A stretch of 64,000 nucleotides of DNA from Megamonas sp. UBA1796 (GTDB taxonomy: Bacteria > Bacillota > Negativicutes > Selenomonadales > Selenomonadaceae): the NCBI GenBank assembly GCA_002319795.1, contig DCFU01000024.1, positions 15,123-79,122 on the forward strand, read 5' to 3'. The notes beneath the pieces were generated by a model. It saw only the letters and a program-made list of their open reading frames with translations. It was not told the DNA's origin and made no database searches. Positions 40,747 through 49,849 of the stretch are shown in pieces. The position numbers were made by a program, and so were the translations under genes. Each line of letters opens with the position of its first letter. The first letter of the stretch is position 1.

Positions 40747-41328
40747 TTACTGGAGGCCATGAGCCGAAGGGATAATGAAAGGGGAAAAAACCATACCTTC
40801 AGACGACGAATCGTTTCCATCGGGATTTCCCATATGGATATTGAAGGCAGCAGGAATATCCATAGAGAAATTTCCATGTTCCGGATGCCAACTGTCTTTG
40901 CCAATATAGATATTTGCTGGGGACAGGATGCTGTTGTCCCAATATAAGGTGAAATTTATTTTGCGGGCATCAGAGACCTTAAAAGTGATGCCTGTCTCAG
41001 GGCCAGCAGAAGTCAGCTTAAGATAGATTTTACCCTTATTTTTGCTGGTGCATAGATTATCTTTATTTGGTTCTTTTGTTATAGGAACTTCTTTGCATTC
41101 TTCAAAAGAACCATCTGTTTCTATGGTTCCGGTCAGAGAGTGTGTGTCGCCTGTGGTTTTGACAGATAAATGGTAGGTATCCGCAGAATCTTTCCAAAAA
41201 AATACCCCGGTAAGGTTTGAAGAAGAGAACGTTTCCGGTACTCCTATATACACAGGATTTGCAGATGCAGTTGTTGAAAAAAAGAGTATGGTACTACATA
41301 GTAATAGAATGATCTTTAAAGTTTTCAC
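40747..41328 (-). CDS. Secreted protein of unknown function
   Basis: 193-residue exported protein. The signal peptide is MKTLKIILLLCSTILFF (initiated at GTG), with a likely cut in TTASANPVY. The mature part is about 165 polar residues rich in Thr, Ser and Asn, probably beta-strand, with two cysteines (FEECKEVP and NLCTSKN) that may pair. Start: GTG 41328 has GAGGTGATTC at good spacing and begins the signal; upstream in-frame codons to 41514 would destroy it. I do not recognise the family. It stands alone between the PTS operon and the cas genes, with its own strong terminator. Confidence 0.7.
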   Translation of the reverse strand: MKTLKIILLLCSTILFFSTTASANPVYIGVPETFSSSNLTGVFFWKDSADTYHLSVKTTGDTHSLTGTIETDGSFEECKEVPITKEPNKDNLCTSKNKGKIYLKLTSAGPETGITFKVSDARKINFTLYWDNSILSPANIYIGKDSWHPEHGNFSMDIPAAFNIHMGNPDGNDSSSEGMVFSPFIIPSAHGLQ

Positions 41329-41798
41329 AAGAATCACCTCAGCTAAATTCAATGTATTTATGAACAATATAATTTTACCATAGAATGATTTATTTGTATT
41401 CAATATAGGAAGCTTTAGAAATATATTTTTTATTGGCTTTGAGGGGGCTTGCAGCCGTACATTGAATACCTCGCTTTGGGATATAGATGGAGGCAGGAAA
41501 TCACATTTTCCCAATGATAACCGTGGTGACTTCCAGGTATTGTATGATTGGGTCTAAAGTTTTATAATGTAAATAAGCAGCAAAATAGATAATAAAAGGG
41601 AGGAACTTATACGGATTCATAAATAAATATTATAGCATAAGTGCATATTTATATGGTAATTAAATTATTGAGATGTATTGATGTTGATTCGCAGCTTTGA
41701 CAGCAAAAAAAATGGGAAAAGTTAATAAAAATAGATAATAGTAGGGATATCCTAGTGTTGATTGGGAAAAAATTTACAAATTATTGGAAGTGATCATG
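41329..41798. other. Intergenic region upstream of cas3
   Basis: 470 bases, mostly AT-rich, between divergent genes. It holds the ribosome site of the secreted-protein gene. TTGACA at 41697-41702, followed by TTAATA after an over-long 19-nt gap, is a weak candidate for the cas operon promoter. A GC-richer patch at 41440-41550 could be a decayed coding remnant, but no family can be named. Confidence 0.5.
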
Positions 41799-44201
41799 AT
41801 GTTTTGTGCGCATATTAACCCAATAACCTCAGGCAAACAAAGCGTTAAAGAGCATTTAGAAAATGTTTCTCACCTGTCAATGGAATATGGGGCAAAAATT
41901 TCCTTAGAAGCAACCTGTAAATTAATTGGTATTCTTCATGATATGGGAAAAGAAACAAAAAAATTTGATGCTTATATAAAGTACAGTGCGGAGCATCCAC
42001 AAGATAAATCGCTTCGCGGCACGATTAACCATTCTACAGCCGGTGCCAAGTATATCTATGATACTTTTTATAAGTCCAACGATCCTTATGAACAACTGAC
42101 AGCGCAGCTTATGGCAGTTGCTATCTGTTCGCATCATGGCGGACTGATTGATTGCTTGGATGTAAGCGGAAAAGATATTTTTACCAGCAAGATGATGACA
42201 GATAAAGAGATTTTTTATGATGAAGCACTACGAAATTATACGTTGGAATGTTTGGATACAGCGCAAATACGGGAATTGTTTTATAAGGCAAAAACTGAGA
42301 TACAAGAGGCTCTGATCCATATCAGGCAAATAGATAATCGTGCTGAATTTGGTCAGTTTGCCATGGGCCTGCTGGAAAAATATATGTTTAGCTGTGTGGT
42401 GGATGCGGATCGATATGATACCTATAGTTTTATGGCGGGGCGGGAACCTTCACCGGCAATCAATCGAACGATTCTATGGCAGGAGCTGTCAGATAAATTA
42501 GAGAGTGCTTTGGAAGCGTATCCGAAGAAAACACAAATTGATTTACTGAGAGCAGACATTTCCCTGACCTGCAAAAATTTTGCTGTACATAAGCCCGGTA
42601 TCTATCAGCTTTCGGTACCAACAGGCGGCGGGAAAACACTGTCGAGTTTGCGATATGCTTTGGAACACGCCCAAATCTTTCATAAAGACAGAATTTTTTA
42701 TATTATCCCGTTTACGACGATTATAGATCAAAACGCCCGGGAGATAAAAAATATTTTGTGCCGGGATGATGTTATTTTAGAACATCATTCAAACCTCATT
42801 ATGGATAATGAAAACGAGGACTATAAGCTTCTGACAGAACGCTGGGACAGCCCGATTATTCTTACGACCATGGTACAATTTCTCGATACTTTGTTTAGCG
42901 GAGGAACGCAGAACATTCGACGCATGCACAATTTTGCGAATTCAATTTTTATATTTGATGAAATCCAGGCTATTCCAATCAAATGTATCAATATGTTCAA
43001 CAGTGCGATCAATTTCTTAGCCGAAATTTGCCATGCGACTATTATCCTTTGTACCGCCACGCAGCCGATTTTATCATCACCGAAGATTCATATGCCGTTG
43101 AAGTTAAGCGAAAATCCTGATATGATTTCTGATATGTATGGCAGATTAGGTGGATTCAAACGTGTGGAGTTGGTCGATAAAAGAATCATTGGAGGTTATA
43201 GTCCAGCAGCGCTACAAGAATTTGTCCTGGATATCATGGAGCATGTGGAAAGTGTATTGGTTGTTTTTAACACAAAGAATGCGGCTAAAGAAGTTTTTAA
43301 TGAATTGCAGAGAGAAAATACGCAGCTGCCTAAGGAACAACAATATTTGATTTTTCATTTAAGTACGAATATGTGTTCATCCCATAGAATGAAGATATTA
43401 GAAGAAATGAGAGCAAAATTAAGGAAGCAGCGCATGATTTGTGTCAGTACGCAATTAATAGAAGCTGGCGTTAATATTTCTTTTGGCTGCGTCGTGCGCT
43501 CACTCGCCGGGCTTGATAGCATTGCGCAAGCAGCAGGACGATGCAATCGGCATGGAGAACGGCCTTGCAGCAACGTTTACATCGTCAATGTACAAGGGGA
43601 AAATATCAGCAAATTGGTAGATATTAAAGAAGGTCAGGAATGTACAAAACGAGTGCTGGACGAATTTCGCGAGAATCCGGCTGTATTTGATCAGGATTTG
43701 CTTTCGCAAAAAGCGATGGATCGATATTATGAGTATTATTTTTATAATAGATTGAAGGCGATGAATTACACCCTGCCAAAAATAAATAGTGATGCAACGA
43801 TGTATGATTTATTAGCAGGAAATAAAAAGGTTAGTGAGATATTTTGCAGTAGAAATGGATATAAACCAAAGTTGCTGCTGAAACAGAGTTTTAAAACAGC
43901 GGGAAATAATTTTCAGGTAATCAATCAAAATACAACAGGGGTGATTGTCCCCTATGGCGAGGGGAAAGAACTTATTGCGAAGATCAATGGCGACTGCGAC
44001 TTAAAAGAATTAAAGCAGTATCTAAAAAAAGCGCAGCACTTTTCGGTTAATTTATTTGAAACAGATAAGAGAAAACTGGACGAACGACAGGGTATTGCCG
44101 AATTGAACCATGGAGGAGTATTAGCGCTTAAAGAAGGGTTTTATCGAGATGACCTTGGCGTAACCGTCGAAGGTGTGCCAATGGAATTTTTAATTAGTTA
44201 G
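41799..44201 (+). CDS. cas3: CRISPR-associated helicase/nuclease Cas3 (type I-C)
   Basis: About 800 residues, single-chain HD nuclease plus SF2 helicase that degrades the Cascade-bound target. The HD domain has HD in ILHDMGKETKKFD, a further His in NHSTAGAKYI and HH in ICSHHGG. Helicase motif I is VPTGGGKTLSS, motif II is FIFDEIQAIP (a DEXX variant), motif III is CTATQP and motif VI is QAAGRCNRHGE. Start: ATG 41799 or the adjacent ATG 41796, both after GGAAGTG. First gene of a seven-gene operon in the standard type I-C order. Confidence 0.95.
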   Translation: MFCAHINPITSGKQSVKEHLENVSHLSMEYGAKISLEATCKLIGILHDMGKETKKFDAYIKYSAEHPQDKSLRGTINHSTAGAKYIYDTFYKSNDPYEQLTAQLMAVAICSHHGGLIDCLDVSGKDIFTSKMMTDKEIFYDEALRNYTLECLDTAQIRELFYKAKTEIQEALIHIRQIDNRAEFGQFAMGLLEKYMFSCVVDADRYDTYSFMAGREPSPAINRTILWQELSDKLESALEAYPKKTQIDLLRADISLTCKNFAVHKPGIYQLSVPTGGGKTLSSLRYALEHAQIFHKDRIFYIIPFTTIIDQNAREIKNILCRDDVILEHHSNLIMDNENEDYKLLTERWDSPIILTTMVQFLDTLFSGGTQNIRRMHNFANSIFIFDEIQAIPIKCINMFNSAINFLAEICHATIILCTATQPILSSPKIHMPLKLSENPDMISDMYGRLGGFKRVELVDKRIIGGYSPAALQEFVLDIMEHVESVLVVFNTKNAAKEVFNELQRENTQLPKEQQYLIFHLSTNMCSSHRMKILEEMRAKLRKQRMICVSTQLIEAGVNISFGCVVRSLAGLDSIAQAAGRCNRHGERPCSNVYIVNVQGENISKLVDIKEGQECTKRVLDEFRENPAVFDQDLLSQKAMDRYYEYYFYNRLKAMNYTLPKINSDATMYDLLAGNKKVSEIFCSRNGYKPKLLLKQSFKTAGNNFQVINQNTTGVIVPYGEGKELIAKINGDCDLKELKQYLKKAQHFSVNLFETDKRKLDERQGIAELNHGGVLALKEGFYRDDLGVTVEGVPMEFLIS

Positions 44202-44202
44202 G

Positions 44203-44952
44203 ATGGTGATACTATTGGAAAAAAGCAACATCGTTGAATTTAAAGTAAGTGGGAGATATGCACTTTTCAGTGATCCGATCAACCGAATCGGAGGAGAGAA
44301 GTTTTCTTATCAGGTTCCCACGTACCAGGCGCTGAAAGGAATCTTAGAAAGCGTGTACTGGAAGCCTACCCTGATTTGGGTTATGGATGAAGTGCGGATT
44401 ATGAACCTCATCAAAACACAATCGCAGGGAATACGCCCGGTTGATTTTAACGGAGGCAATACGCTATCAATTTATACCTATTTAGTGAATGTTGAATACC
44501 AGGTTAGGGCACATTTTGAATGGAACTATCATCGTCCAAACCTAGCCAAGGACAGAAATGAAAACAAACATTATTTGATTGCTAAACGGATGATTAAAGC
44601 TGGTGGACGCAGGGATGTTTTCCTGGGAACCAGAGAGTGTCAGGCCTATGTAGAGCCTTGCACGTTTGGTGAGGGTACGGGGGCTTATGATGACTATGGA
44701 GACCTTTCTTTTGGCTTGATGTTTCATGGCTTTGACTATCCGGATGAAATGGGCAAAGATAAGCTGATTGCCAGACTTTGGTATCCAGAAATGAAAAACG
44801 GCTATATCAAATTTTTAAAACCCGAAGAATGTACGATAAAACGAGAACTTGCAGCCATGAAACCAAAGTTGTTTAATGAAATGAATTTCAGCGGCTTAAA
44901 AGAATTTGCAAAGGAGGGAGAGGCTATTGAGTTGGATTCAAAAACTTTATGA
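44203..44952 (+). CDS. cas5c: Type I-C Cascade subunit and pre-crRNA endonuclease Cas5c (Cas5d)
   Basis: About 245-249 residues. In type I-C this RAMP protein replaces Cas6: it cuts pre-crRNA 3' of the repeat hairpin and stays on the 5' handle. Conserved features are EFKVSGRYALFSDPINRIGG (part), SYQVPTYQALKGILESVYWKP (part) and the C-terminal-half CQAYVEP/FGLMFHGFDYP. It starts one base after the cas3 stop. ATG 44203 is taken; TTG 44215, with GGTGAT just upstream, would give an N-terminus starting MEKSN and is also credible. The 3' end overlaps cas8c by 26 bases. Confidence 0.93.
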   Translation: MVILLEKSNIVEFKVSGRYALFSDPINRIGGEKFSYQVPTYQALKGILESVYWKPTLIWVMDEVRIMNLIKTQSQGIRPVDFNGGNTLSIYTYLVNVEYQVRAHFEWNYHRPNLAKDRNENKHYLIAKRMIKAGGRRDVFLGTRECQAYVEPCTFGEGTGAYDDYGDLSFGLMFHGFDYPDEMGKDKLIARLWYPEMKNGYIKFLKPEECTIKRELAAMKPKLFNEMNFSGLKEFAKEGEAIELDSKTL

Positions 44953-46840
44953 TACCTATGAAAATTGCAGCAGCGAAGTCGGTATTGTAAAGGACCTCGA
45001 GAAAACACCTCTGCTGCCAATTGCCCATTCGACACAAAATGCACAGATCGAAATTGTCCTCAATGGACAAGGCGGATTTATCAGTGCAAAGATTTTGGAA
45101 AAAAATGAATCTATCACAATTATTCCAGTAACAGAAGCTTCAGCAACAAGAAGCAGCGGTATTGCGCCACATCCGCTTTGCGATAAACTTCAATATGTTG
45201 CAGGAGACTATGCGCAATATGTAGTCAAGAAAAAAGGAGAGGAGTTTTACGATAAGTATATCAACCAGCTTCAGAAGTGGTGTGACTCAGCATACTCGAA
45301 TCCAAAAGTTTGTGCGGTTTTCCGTTATTTAGAACAAAAAAAACTGATTGCTGATTTAATCAAGCAACAAATTCTTGTGTGCGATGAAACCGGTTTTCTA
45401 AAAAAAGGCGTGAAACTTGGTGTGGGTGAGCAAAGCGATGCTTTTGTAAGATTTCGGGTAGAAATCCCGCAGGTAGATGAATCCGCTGTCTGGCTGGATA
45501 AAGAAGTATACCAAAGTTATATTCAGTATTATACGAGCCTGCAGGAAAAGTTGGATTTATGCTATGTAAAAGGGCAGGAAGTGCCTTGCTCAGAAAAGCA
45601 TCCGGCAAAGGTCAGGAATACAGCCGATAAGGCCAAGCTCATTTCGGCAAATGATGAAAGTGGTTTTACGTATCGCGGCCGGTTTTCTGATAAAAGCCAG
45701 GCGGTAAGTATCGGTTATGAAACTTCACAAAAAGCACATAATGCACTGCGTTGGCTTATCGAGAAACAAGGCTATAAAAATGGCGATCAAGTCATACTGG
45801 CATGGGGAACCAACAACCAACAACTTCCGGAAATTTTTGAAGATACACAAAGCGGATTCTTTGGCATTGAAGAGGAGCCTGTGGTTTCCACGGAAAGTGA
45901 TTTTGCCAGACGGCTTGCAAGTGCCATTTCCGGCTATCGATGCGATTTAGATATAAAATCGGAAATCATCATTATCGGTTTGGATTCTGCAACCACCGGG
46001 CGGCTGTCTATCACCTATTATCGTGAATTTAATGGCGATGATTTTCTCAACCGGATTGAAAATTGGCATAGAACTTGTGCCTGGAAACATTCCTATAAAA
46101 ATATCCCGGATGGTTTTGATGAAAAAGGAAAAGCAAAATTTAAACGCATCGCTTTTATTGGTGCACCATCACCGAAAGCCATAACATTGGTGGCTTATGG
46201 TGATAAAGTAAGCGATAAATTGAAAAAAGCTACGGTTGAAAGATTGCTGCCTTGTATTGTTGATGGAGCCAGGCTGCCATATGATATAGTGAATTCAGCG
46301 GTGAATCGTGCGTCGAATCCAGTTTCAATGGAACATTGGGAATGGGACAAGGCTCTGACAATCACGTGTTCGTTAATCAAAAAACATAGATCTGATAAAT
46401 TTAAGGAGGTATGGAAGATGGCGCTCGATGAAAATCAAACAGACCGAAGTTATATTTTTGGCAGACTTTTGGCGATTGCACAACAAATTGAAGGATATGC
46501 GCTTTCTACAGCAGGTGAAAAAAGAGAGACCAACGCAGAACGGCTCATGCATCAATTTAAATTGTACCCGTACAAAACCTGGGGCATAATCACCGATAAG
46601 CTTCGGCCCTATACAGCAAGATTAGGCGACAAAGGGAAAAAGCTGGTGGAACTCATGACGTCGGTTAATGCAAATCTTCCTTATGAAGACTTTACGAGCA
46701 GTAAGAAACTGGAAGATAGTTATATCTTAGGTTATTATTGCCAGAGACAGGTCTTTGTTGAAGAAAAAAACGCCAGGATAGCAGAAAACCAAAAAAATAA
46801 ATTAGAGAAAAAAAGTGAAGGAGTAGAAGACGATGACTGA
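44927..46840 (+). CDS. cas8c: Type I-C Cascade large subunit Cas8c (Csd1)
   Basis: 637 residues, the subunit that recognises the PAM and supports unwinding. Start: TTG 44927, with AAGGAGGGAG eight bases upstream, gives the classical Csd1 N-terminus MSWIQKLYDTYENC; the in-frame TTG at 44906 precedes that ribosome site. Typical Csd1 features are ISANDESGFTYRGRF, SYETSQKAHNALRWLI-like YETSQKAHNALRWL, and the C-terminal ILGYYCQRQ. In type I-C, internal initiation within cas8c often makes a separate Cas11c small subunit. The in-frame ATG within EVWKMALDENQTDRSYIFGRL (near 46420), preceded by AAGGAGG at 46404-46410, is a strong candidate for that here. Confidence 0.93.
   Translation: MSWIQKLYDTYENCSSEVGIVKDLEKTPLLPIAHSTQNAQIEIVLNGQGGFISAKILEKNESITIIPVTEASATRSSGIAPHPLCDKLQYVAGDYAQYVVKKKGEEFYDKYINQLQKWCDSAYSNPKVCAVFRYLEQKKLIADLIKQQILVCDETGFLKKGVKLGVGEQSDAFVRFRVEIPQVDESAVWLDKEVYQSYIQYYTSLQEKLDLCYVKGQEVPCSEKHPAKVRNTADKAKLISANDESGFTYRGRFSDKSQAVSIGYETSQKAHNALRWLIEKQGYKNGDQVILAWGTNNQQLPEIFEDTQSGFFGIEEEPVVSTESDFARRLASAISGYRCDLDIKSEIIIIGLDSATTGRLSITYYREFNGDDFLNRIENWHRTCAWKHSYKNIPDGFDEKGKAKFKRIAFIGAPSPKAITLVAYGDKVSDKLKKATVERLLPCIVDGARLPYDIVNSAVNRASNPVSMEHWEWDKALTITCSLIKKHRSDKFKEVWKMALDENQTDRSYIFGRLLAIAQQIEGYALSTAGEKRETNAERLMHQFKLYPYKTWGIITDKLRPYTARLGDKGKKLVELMTSVNANLPYEDFTSSKKLEDSYILGYYCQRQVFVEEKNARIAENQKNKLEKKSEGVEDDD
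46420..46840 (+). CDS. Putative internal start for Cas11c small subunit inside cas8c
   Basis: Within cas8c, AAGGAGG (46404-46410) stands eight bases before ATG 46419-46421, in the same frame as cas8c (residue MALDENQTDRSY). This would express the last about 140 residues as a free protein. Internal translation of a Cas11-like small subunit from cas8c is established for type I-C systems; the well-formed ribosome site here supports it. The exact start is given to within one base. Confidence 0.6.
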
Positions 46841-47690
46841 TTTTGTAAATAAAATTGACTTTGCAGAGGTTATTTCTGTAAAAAATGCCAATCCCAATGG
46901 AGACCCATTAAATGGGAATCGGCCACGAGAAAATTATGATGGCTTTGGCGAGATTTCAGATGTTTGTATCAAGAGAAAAATTCGCAACCGTTTGCAGGAT
47001 ATGGGGCAGGCCATCTTCGTTCAATCGGATGAACGAAGAACAGATGGATTTAGAAGCTTAAAAGATCGGGCGGAAGGCTGCCCGGAACTAAAAAAAGCGA
47101 ATAAAGATAAAGAAGAGTATGCACGAATTGCGTGTAAAAAATGGATGGATGTTCGAAGCTTTGGACAGGTTTTTGCCTTTAAAGCGAGTAGCGATAATGC
47201 AGTTTCTATAGGAATAAGAGGGCCGGTATCCATTCATTGTGCGGTCAGCGTTTCGCCTATTGAAATCTCCAGCATGCAAATCACAAAAAGCGTGAATGGA
47301 GAAACGCAGAAAGACCCGGATAAAAAAAGCTCAGATACTATGGGAATGAAGCATCGTGTTGATTTTGGTGTATATGTCATTTATGGAAGTATCAATACAC
47401 AGTTGGCAACCAAGACTGGATTCACCGCAGAAGACAGCGAACTCATAAAAAAGGCTCTTATTACACTTTTTGAAAATGATTGTTCCTCGGCGCGTCCGGA
47501 TGGCAGTTTAGAAGTTCATAAGTTATATTGGTGGAAGCACAATGCACAAATTGGGCAATATTCATCTGCGAAGGTCCATAGAAGTTTAAAGGTTGTGCCA
47601 TTAGCTGATATTCCAAAAAGCATGAAGGATTATGAGATATCCGTTGAAGCCTTAGATGGCCTGACACCGGAAATATATGATGGAATATAA
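46833..47690 (+). CDS. cas7c: Type I-C Cascade backbone subunit Cas7c (Csd2)
   Basis: 285-residue RAMP protein that polymerises along the crRNA spacer. Csd2 landmarks are VISVKNANPNGDPLNGNRPR (part), CIKRKIRNRLQDMG, DVRSFGQVFAFKA and TMGMKHRVDFGVYVIYGSIN (part). The ATG overlaps the cas8c stop by eight bases, with GTGAAGGAG upstream inside cas8c. Length is normal for the family. Confidence 0.95.
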   Translation: MTDFVNKIDFAEVISVKNANPNGDPLNGNRPRENYDGFGEISDVCIKRKIRNRLQDMGQAIFVQSDERRTDGFRSLKDRAEGCPELKKANKDKEEYARIACKKWMDVRSFGQVFAFKASSDNAVSIGIRGPVSIHCAVSVSPIEISSMQITKSVNGETQKDPDKKSSDTMGMKHRVDFGVYVIYGSINTQLATKTGFTAEDSELIKKALITLFENDCSSARPDGSLEVHKLYWWKHNAQIGQYSSAKVHRSLKVVPLADIPKSMKDYEISVEALDGLTPEIYDGI

Positions 47691-48345
47691 AGAAGAGGAT
47701 TTTTTATTATTGTCAGGAATCCAACATTTTGTATTTTGTAAAAGGCAGTGGGCCTTAATACACATTGAACAGCAGTGGCAGGAGAACCTGCGCACAGTCG
47801 AGGGAGAAATCCTGCATGAAAAAACACACGATGAAATGATAAAAGAAAAGCGTAAGGACTTGATTGTTTCACGCGGTATGAATGTTTTTTCACGGACCAT
47901 GGGCATTACCGGGACTTGTGATGTGGTTGAACTGCACAAAAATGTACATGGGGTGAGTATTTTTGGCAGGGATGGAACGTATAAACCTATCCCTGTAGAA
48001 TACAAACGAGGTAAACCCAAAGAAAATGAATCTGATGTGCTGCAATTATGTGCGCAGGCTATGTGCCTTGAAGAAATGCTGTTATGTGGAATCCCCGAAG
48101 GATTTTTGTTTTATGGTGAAATAAAACGCCGCGTAAAAGTGATTCTTACAGATGAACTAAGGGAACGCGTAAAAATTATGGTGCATGAAATGCATGAATT
48201 ATATGATAGGCGGTATACGCCTAAAGTTAAATTGTTTAAAAGTTGTAAGGCGTGTTCTCTTACAGAGGTTTGTATGCCCAAATTATGTAAAAATCCATCT
48301 GTCAGCCATTATATCAAGCGGAATATTTTTGAGGTGGAAGAATGA
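47677..48345 (+). CDS. cas4: CRISPR adaptation nuclease Cas4
   Basis: 222-residue RecB-family [4Fe-4S] exonuclease that trims prespacers at the PAM. Motifs: FCKRQWALIHIE with Cys near residue 20, GEILHEKTHD, the active-site run FGRDGTYKPIPVEYKRGKPKENE (catalytic Asp/Glu/Lys in VEYKRGK), QLCAQAMCLEEML, and a C-terminal cluster of three Cys (CKACSLTEVCMPKLC). It overlaps cas7c by 14 bases; ATG 47677 or 47680. Confidence 0.94.
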   Translation: MMEYKEEDFLLLSGIQHFVFCKRQWALIHIEQQWQENLRTVEGEILHEKTHDEMIKEKRKDLIVSRGMNVFSRTMGITGTCDVVELHKNVHGVSIFGRDGTYKPIPVEYKRGKPKENESDVLQLCAQAMCLEEMLLCGIPEGFLFYGEIKRRVKVILTDELRERVKIMVHEMHELYDRRYTPKVKLFKSCKACSLTEVCMPKLCKNPSVSHYIKRNIFEVEE

Positions 48346-49373
48346 GGAAACTATTAAATATTTTATATATCACTTCCCCTGATGCATATTTATCACTTGA
48401 TGGAGAAAATATTGTAGTGTTGAAAGATGACGCCGAGATGGTGCGAGTTCCGTTGCATAATCTTGAGGGTGTGGTTGCATTCGGTTATACTGGGGCAAGT
48501 CCGGCTTTAATGGGAGCTTGTGCAAAACATGGCATTGCATTGAGTTTCATGAAACCAAGTGGAAAGTTTCTTTCCAGAATCGTAGGCGAAGTCAGAGGAA
48601 ATGTTACTTTAAGAAAAAACCAGTATCGATTGTCCGATAATATAGAAGAAAGCAATAAAATTGCTAAAAACTTTATTTTGGGAAAAATTTATAATGCTCG
48701 CTGGGTTATTGAACGGGCCAAAAGAGACTATCCATTACGGCTGGATGTTGCTAAACTGAAATCCGTATCACAGGGGCTTGTCAATGCGTTAAAAGCTGTT
48801 GAAGAAAGTGAAGATTTAGAGCAGCTTCGAGGTTTTGAGGGAGAAGCTGCGGTGCAGTATTTTAGTGTAGTGGATGATTTGATTCTTCAACAAAAACAGT
48901 CGTTTTATTTTCATTGTCGGAATAAACGGCCTCCTTTGGATAATGTAAATGCTATGTTGTCTTTTGTATATACACTGTTAGCGCATGATGTGGCAGCTGC
49001 ATTAGAAACCGTTGGACTTGATCCGTATGTTGGATTTTTACATCGTGATAGACCAGGGCGGATTTCTCTTGCACTGGATATGATGGAAGAACTGCGTTCA
49101 GTTTATGCGGATCGATTTGTTATATCGTTAATTAATAAAAAAGAAATCAATGAAAAGGGATTCACGCAACAAGAAAATGGCGCCGTTATTATGGATGATG
49201 ATACGCGGAGAAGCATATTGAAATCTTGGCAAAGTAAGAAACAAGAGATGATTAAACATCCATTTTTACAAGAAAAAATAGAATGGGGTTTGGTTCCTTA
49301 TGCACAAGCAATGCTGCTGGCGAGATTTATTCGCGGTGATTTAGATGGATATCCGCCATTTATGTGGAAGTAG
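48342..49373 (+). CDS. cas1: CRISPR integrase Cas1 (type I-C)
   Basis: 343-residue integrase subunit. It has the N-terminal beta domain (LYITSPDAYLSLDGENIVV, with MVRVPLHNLEGVVAFG) and the catalytic alpha domain with Glu in LRGFEGEAAVQYF, His in VGFLHRDRPGRISLALDMMEE (VGFLHRDRPG) and Asp/Glu in DMMEELR. ATG 48342 overlaps the cas4 stop as ATGA, with GAGGTGGAAG upstream. Confidence 0.96.
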   Translation: MRKLLNILYITSPDAYLSLDGENIVVLKDDAEMVRVPLHNLEGVVAFGYTGASPALMGACAKHGIALSFMKPSGKFLSRIVGEVRGNVTLRKNQYRLSDNIEESNKIAKNFILGKIYNARWVIERAKRDYPLRLDVAKLKSVSQGLVNALKAVEESEDLEQLRGFEGEAAVQYFSVVDDLILQQKQSFYFHCRNKRPPLDNVNAMLSFVYTLLAHDVAAALETVGLDPYVGFLHRDRPGRISLALDMMEELRSVYADRFVISLINKKEINEKGFTQQENGAVIMDDDTRRSILKSWQSKKQEMIKHPFLQEKIEWGLVPYAQAMLLARFIRGDLDGYPPFMWK

Positions 49374-49381
49374 GTGATATA

Positions 49382-49672
49382 ATGCTGGTTCTTATAACCT
49401 ATGATGTAAATACGCAAACCCCACTCGGCCGAAAGCGCCTGCGTCAGGTTGCAAAACAATGTGTGAATTATGGGCAGCGTGTTCAAAACTCTGTATTCGA
49501 ATGTGTGATGGATGCCGCTAAGGCGCGTGAAGTTCAGAATAAATTAGAAAAAATTATTGATAAAGAGACCGATAGTTTACGGTTTTATTATTTAGGGAAT
49601 AACTATCAAGGTAAAGTTCTGCATATCGGTGCAAAAGAATCTTTTGATGTTGAAAGTCCACTGATTATTTAG
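49382..49672 (+). CDS. cas2: CRISPR adaptation protein Cas2
   Basis: 96-residue ferredoxin-fold partner of Cas1. The N-terminus MLVLITYDVNTQT contains the conserved Asp, then GRKRLRQVAKQCVNYGQRVQ and SVFECVMD. ATG 49382 has AGGTGATATA upstream; the earlier ATG 49364 lies inside cas1. Last cas gene; the leader and array follow. Confidence 0.95.
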   Translation: MLVLITYDVNTQTPLGRKRLRQVAKQCVNYGQRVQNSVFECVMDAAKAREVQNKLEKIIDKETDSLRFYYLGNNYQGKVLHIGAKESFDVESPLII

Positions 49673-49849
49673 TGCGAATATGAAGTAAACATAAATTGCT
49701 GGAGCTTTCGCACCAAAAATATAGAGAAGAATACTTGTAAAATGTGAAAATATGGTAAAAATTAGAACAATGTATGTGATTTTATAGAATGAAAAGCTAA
49801 AAATAAGTTCAAAAGGAAGAAATTTAGTCAAAAACAGCTTGTTTTTGCT
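49673..49849 (+). promoter_or_regulatory. CRISPR leader
   Basis: 177 bases of AT-rich sequence between cas2 and the first repeat, ending in CAGCTTGTTTTTGCT. This is the leader end: the perfect repeats begin here and the degenerate one is at the far end. It should contain the array promoter and integration signals, but no -10/-35 pair is convincing. Confidence 0.75.
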
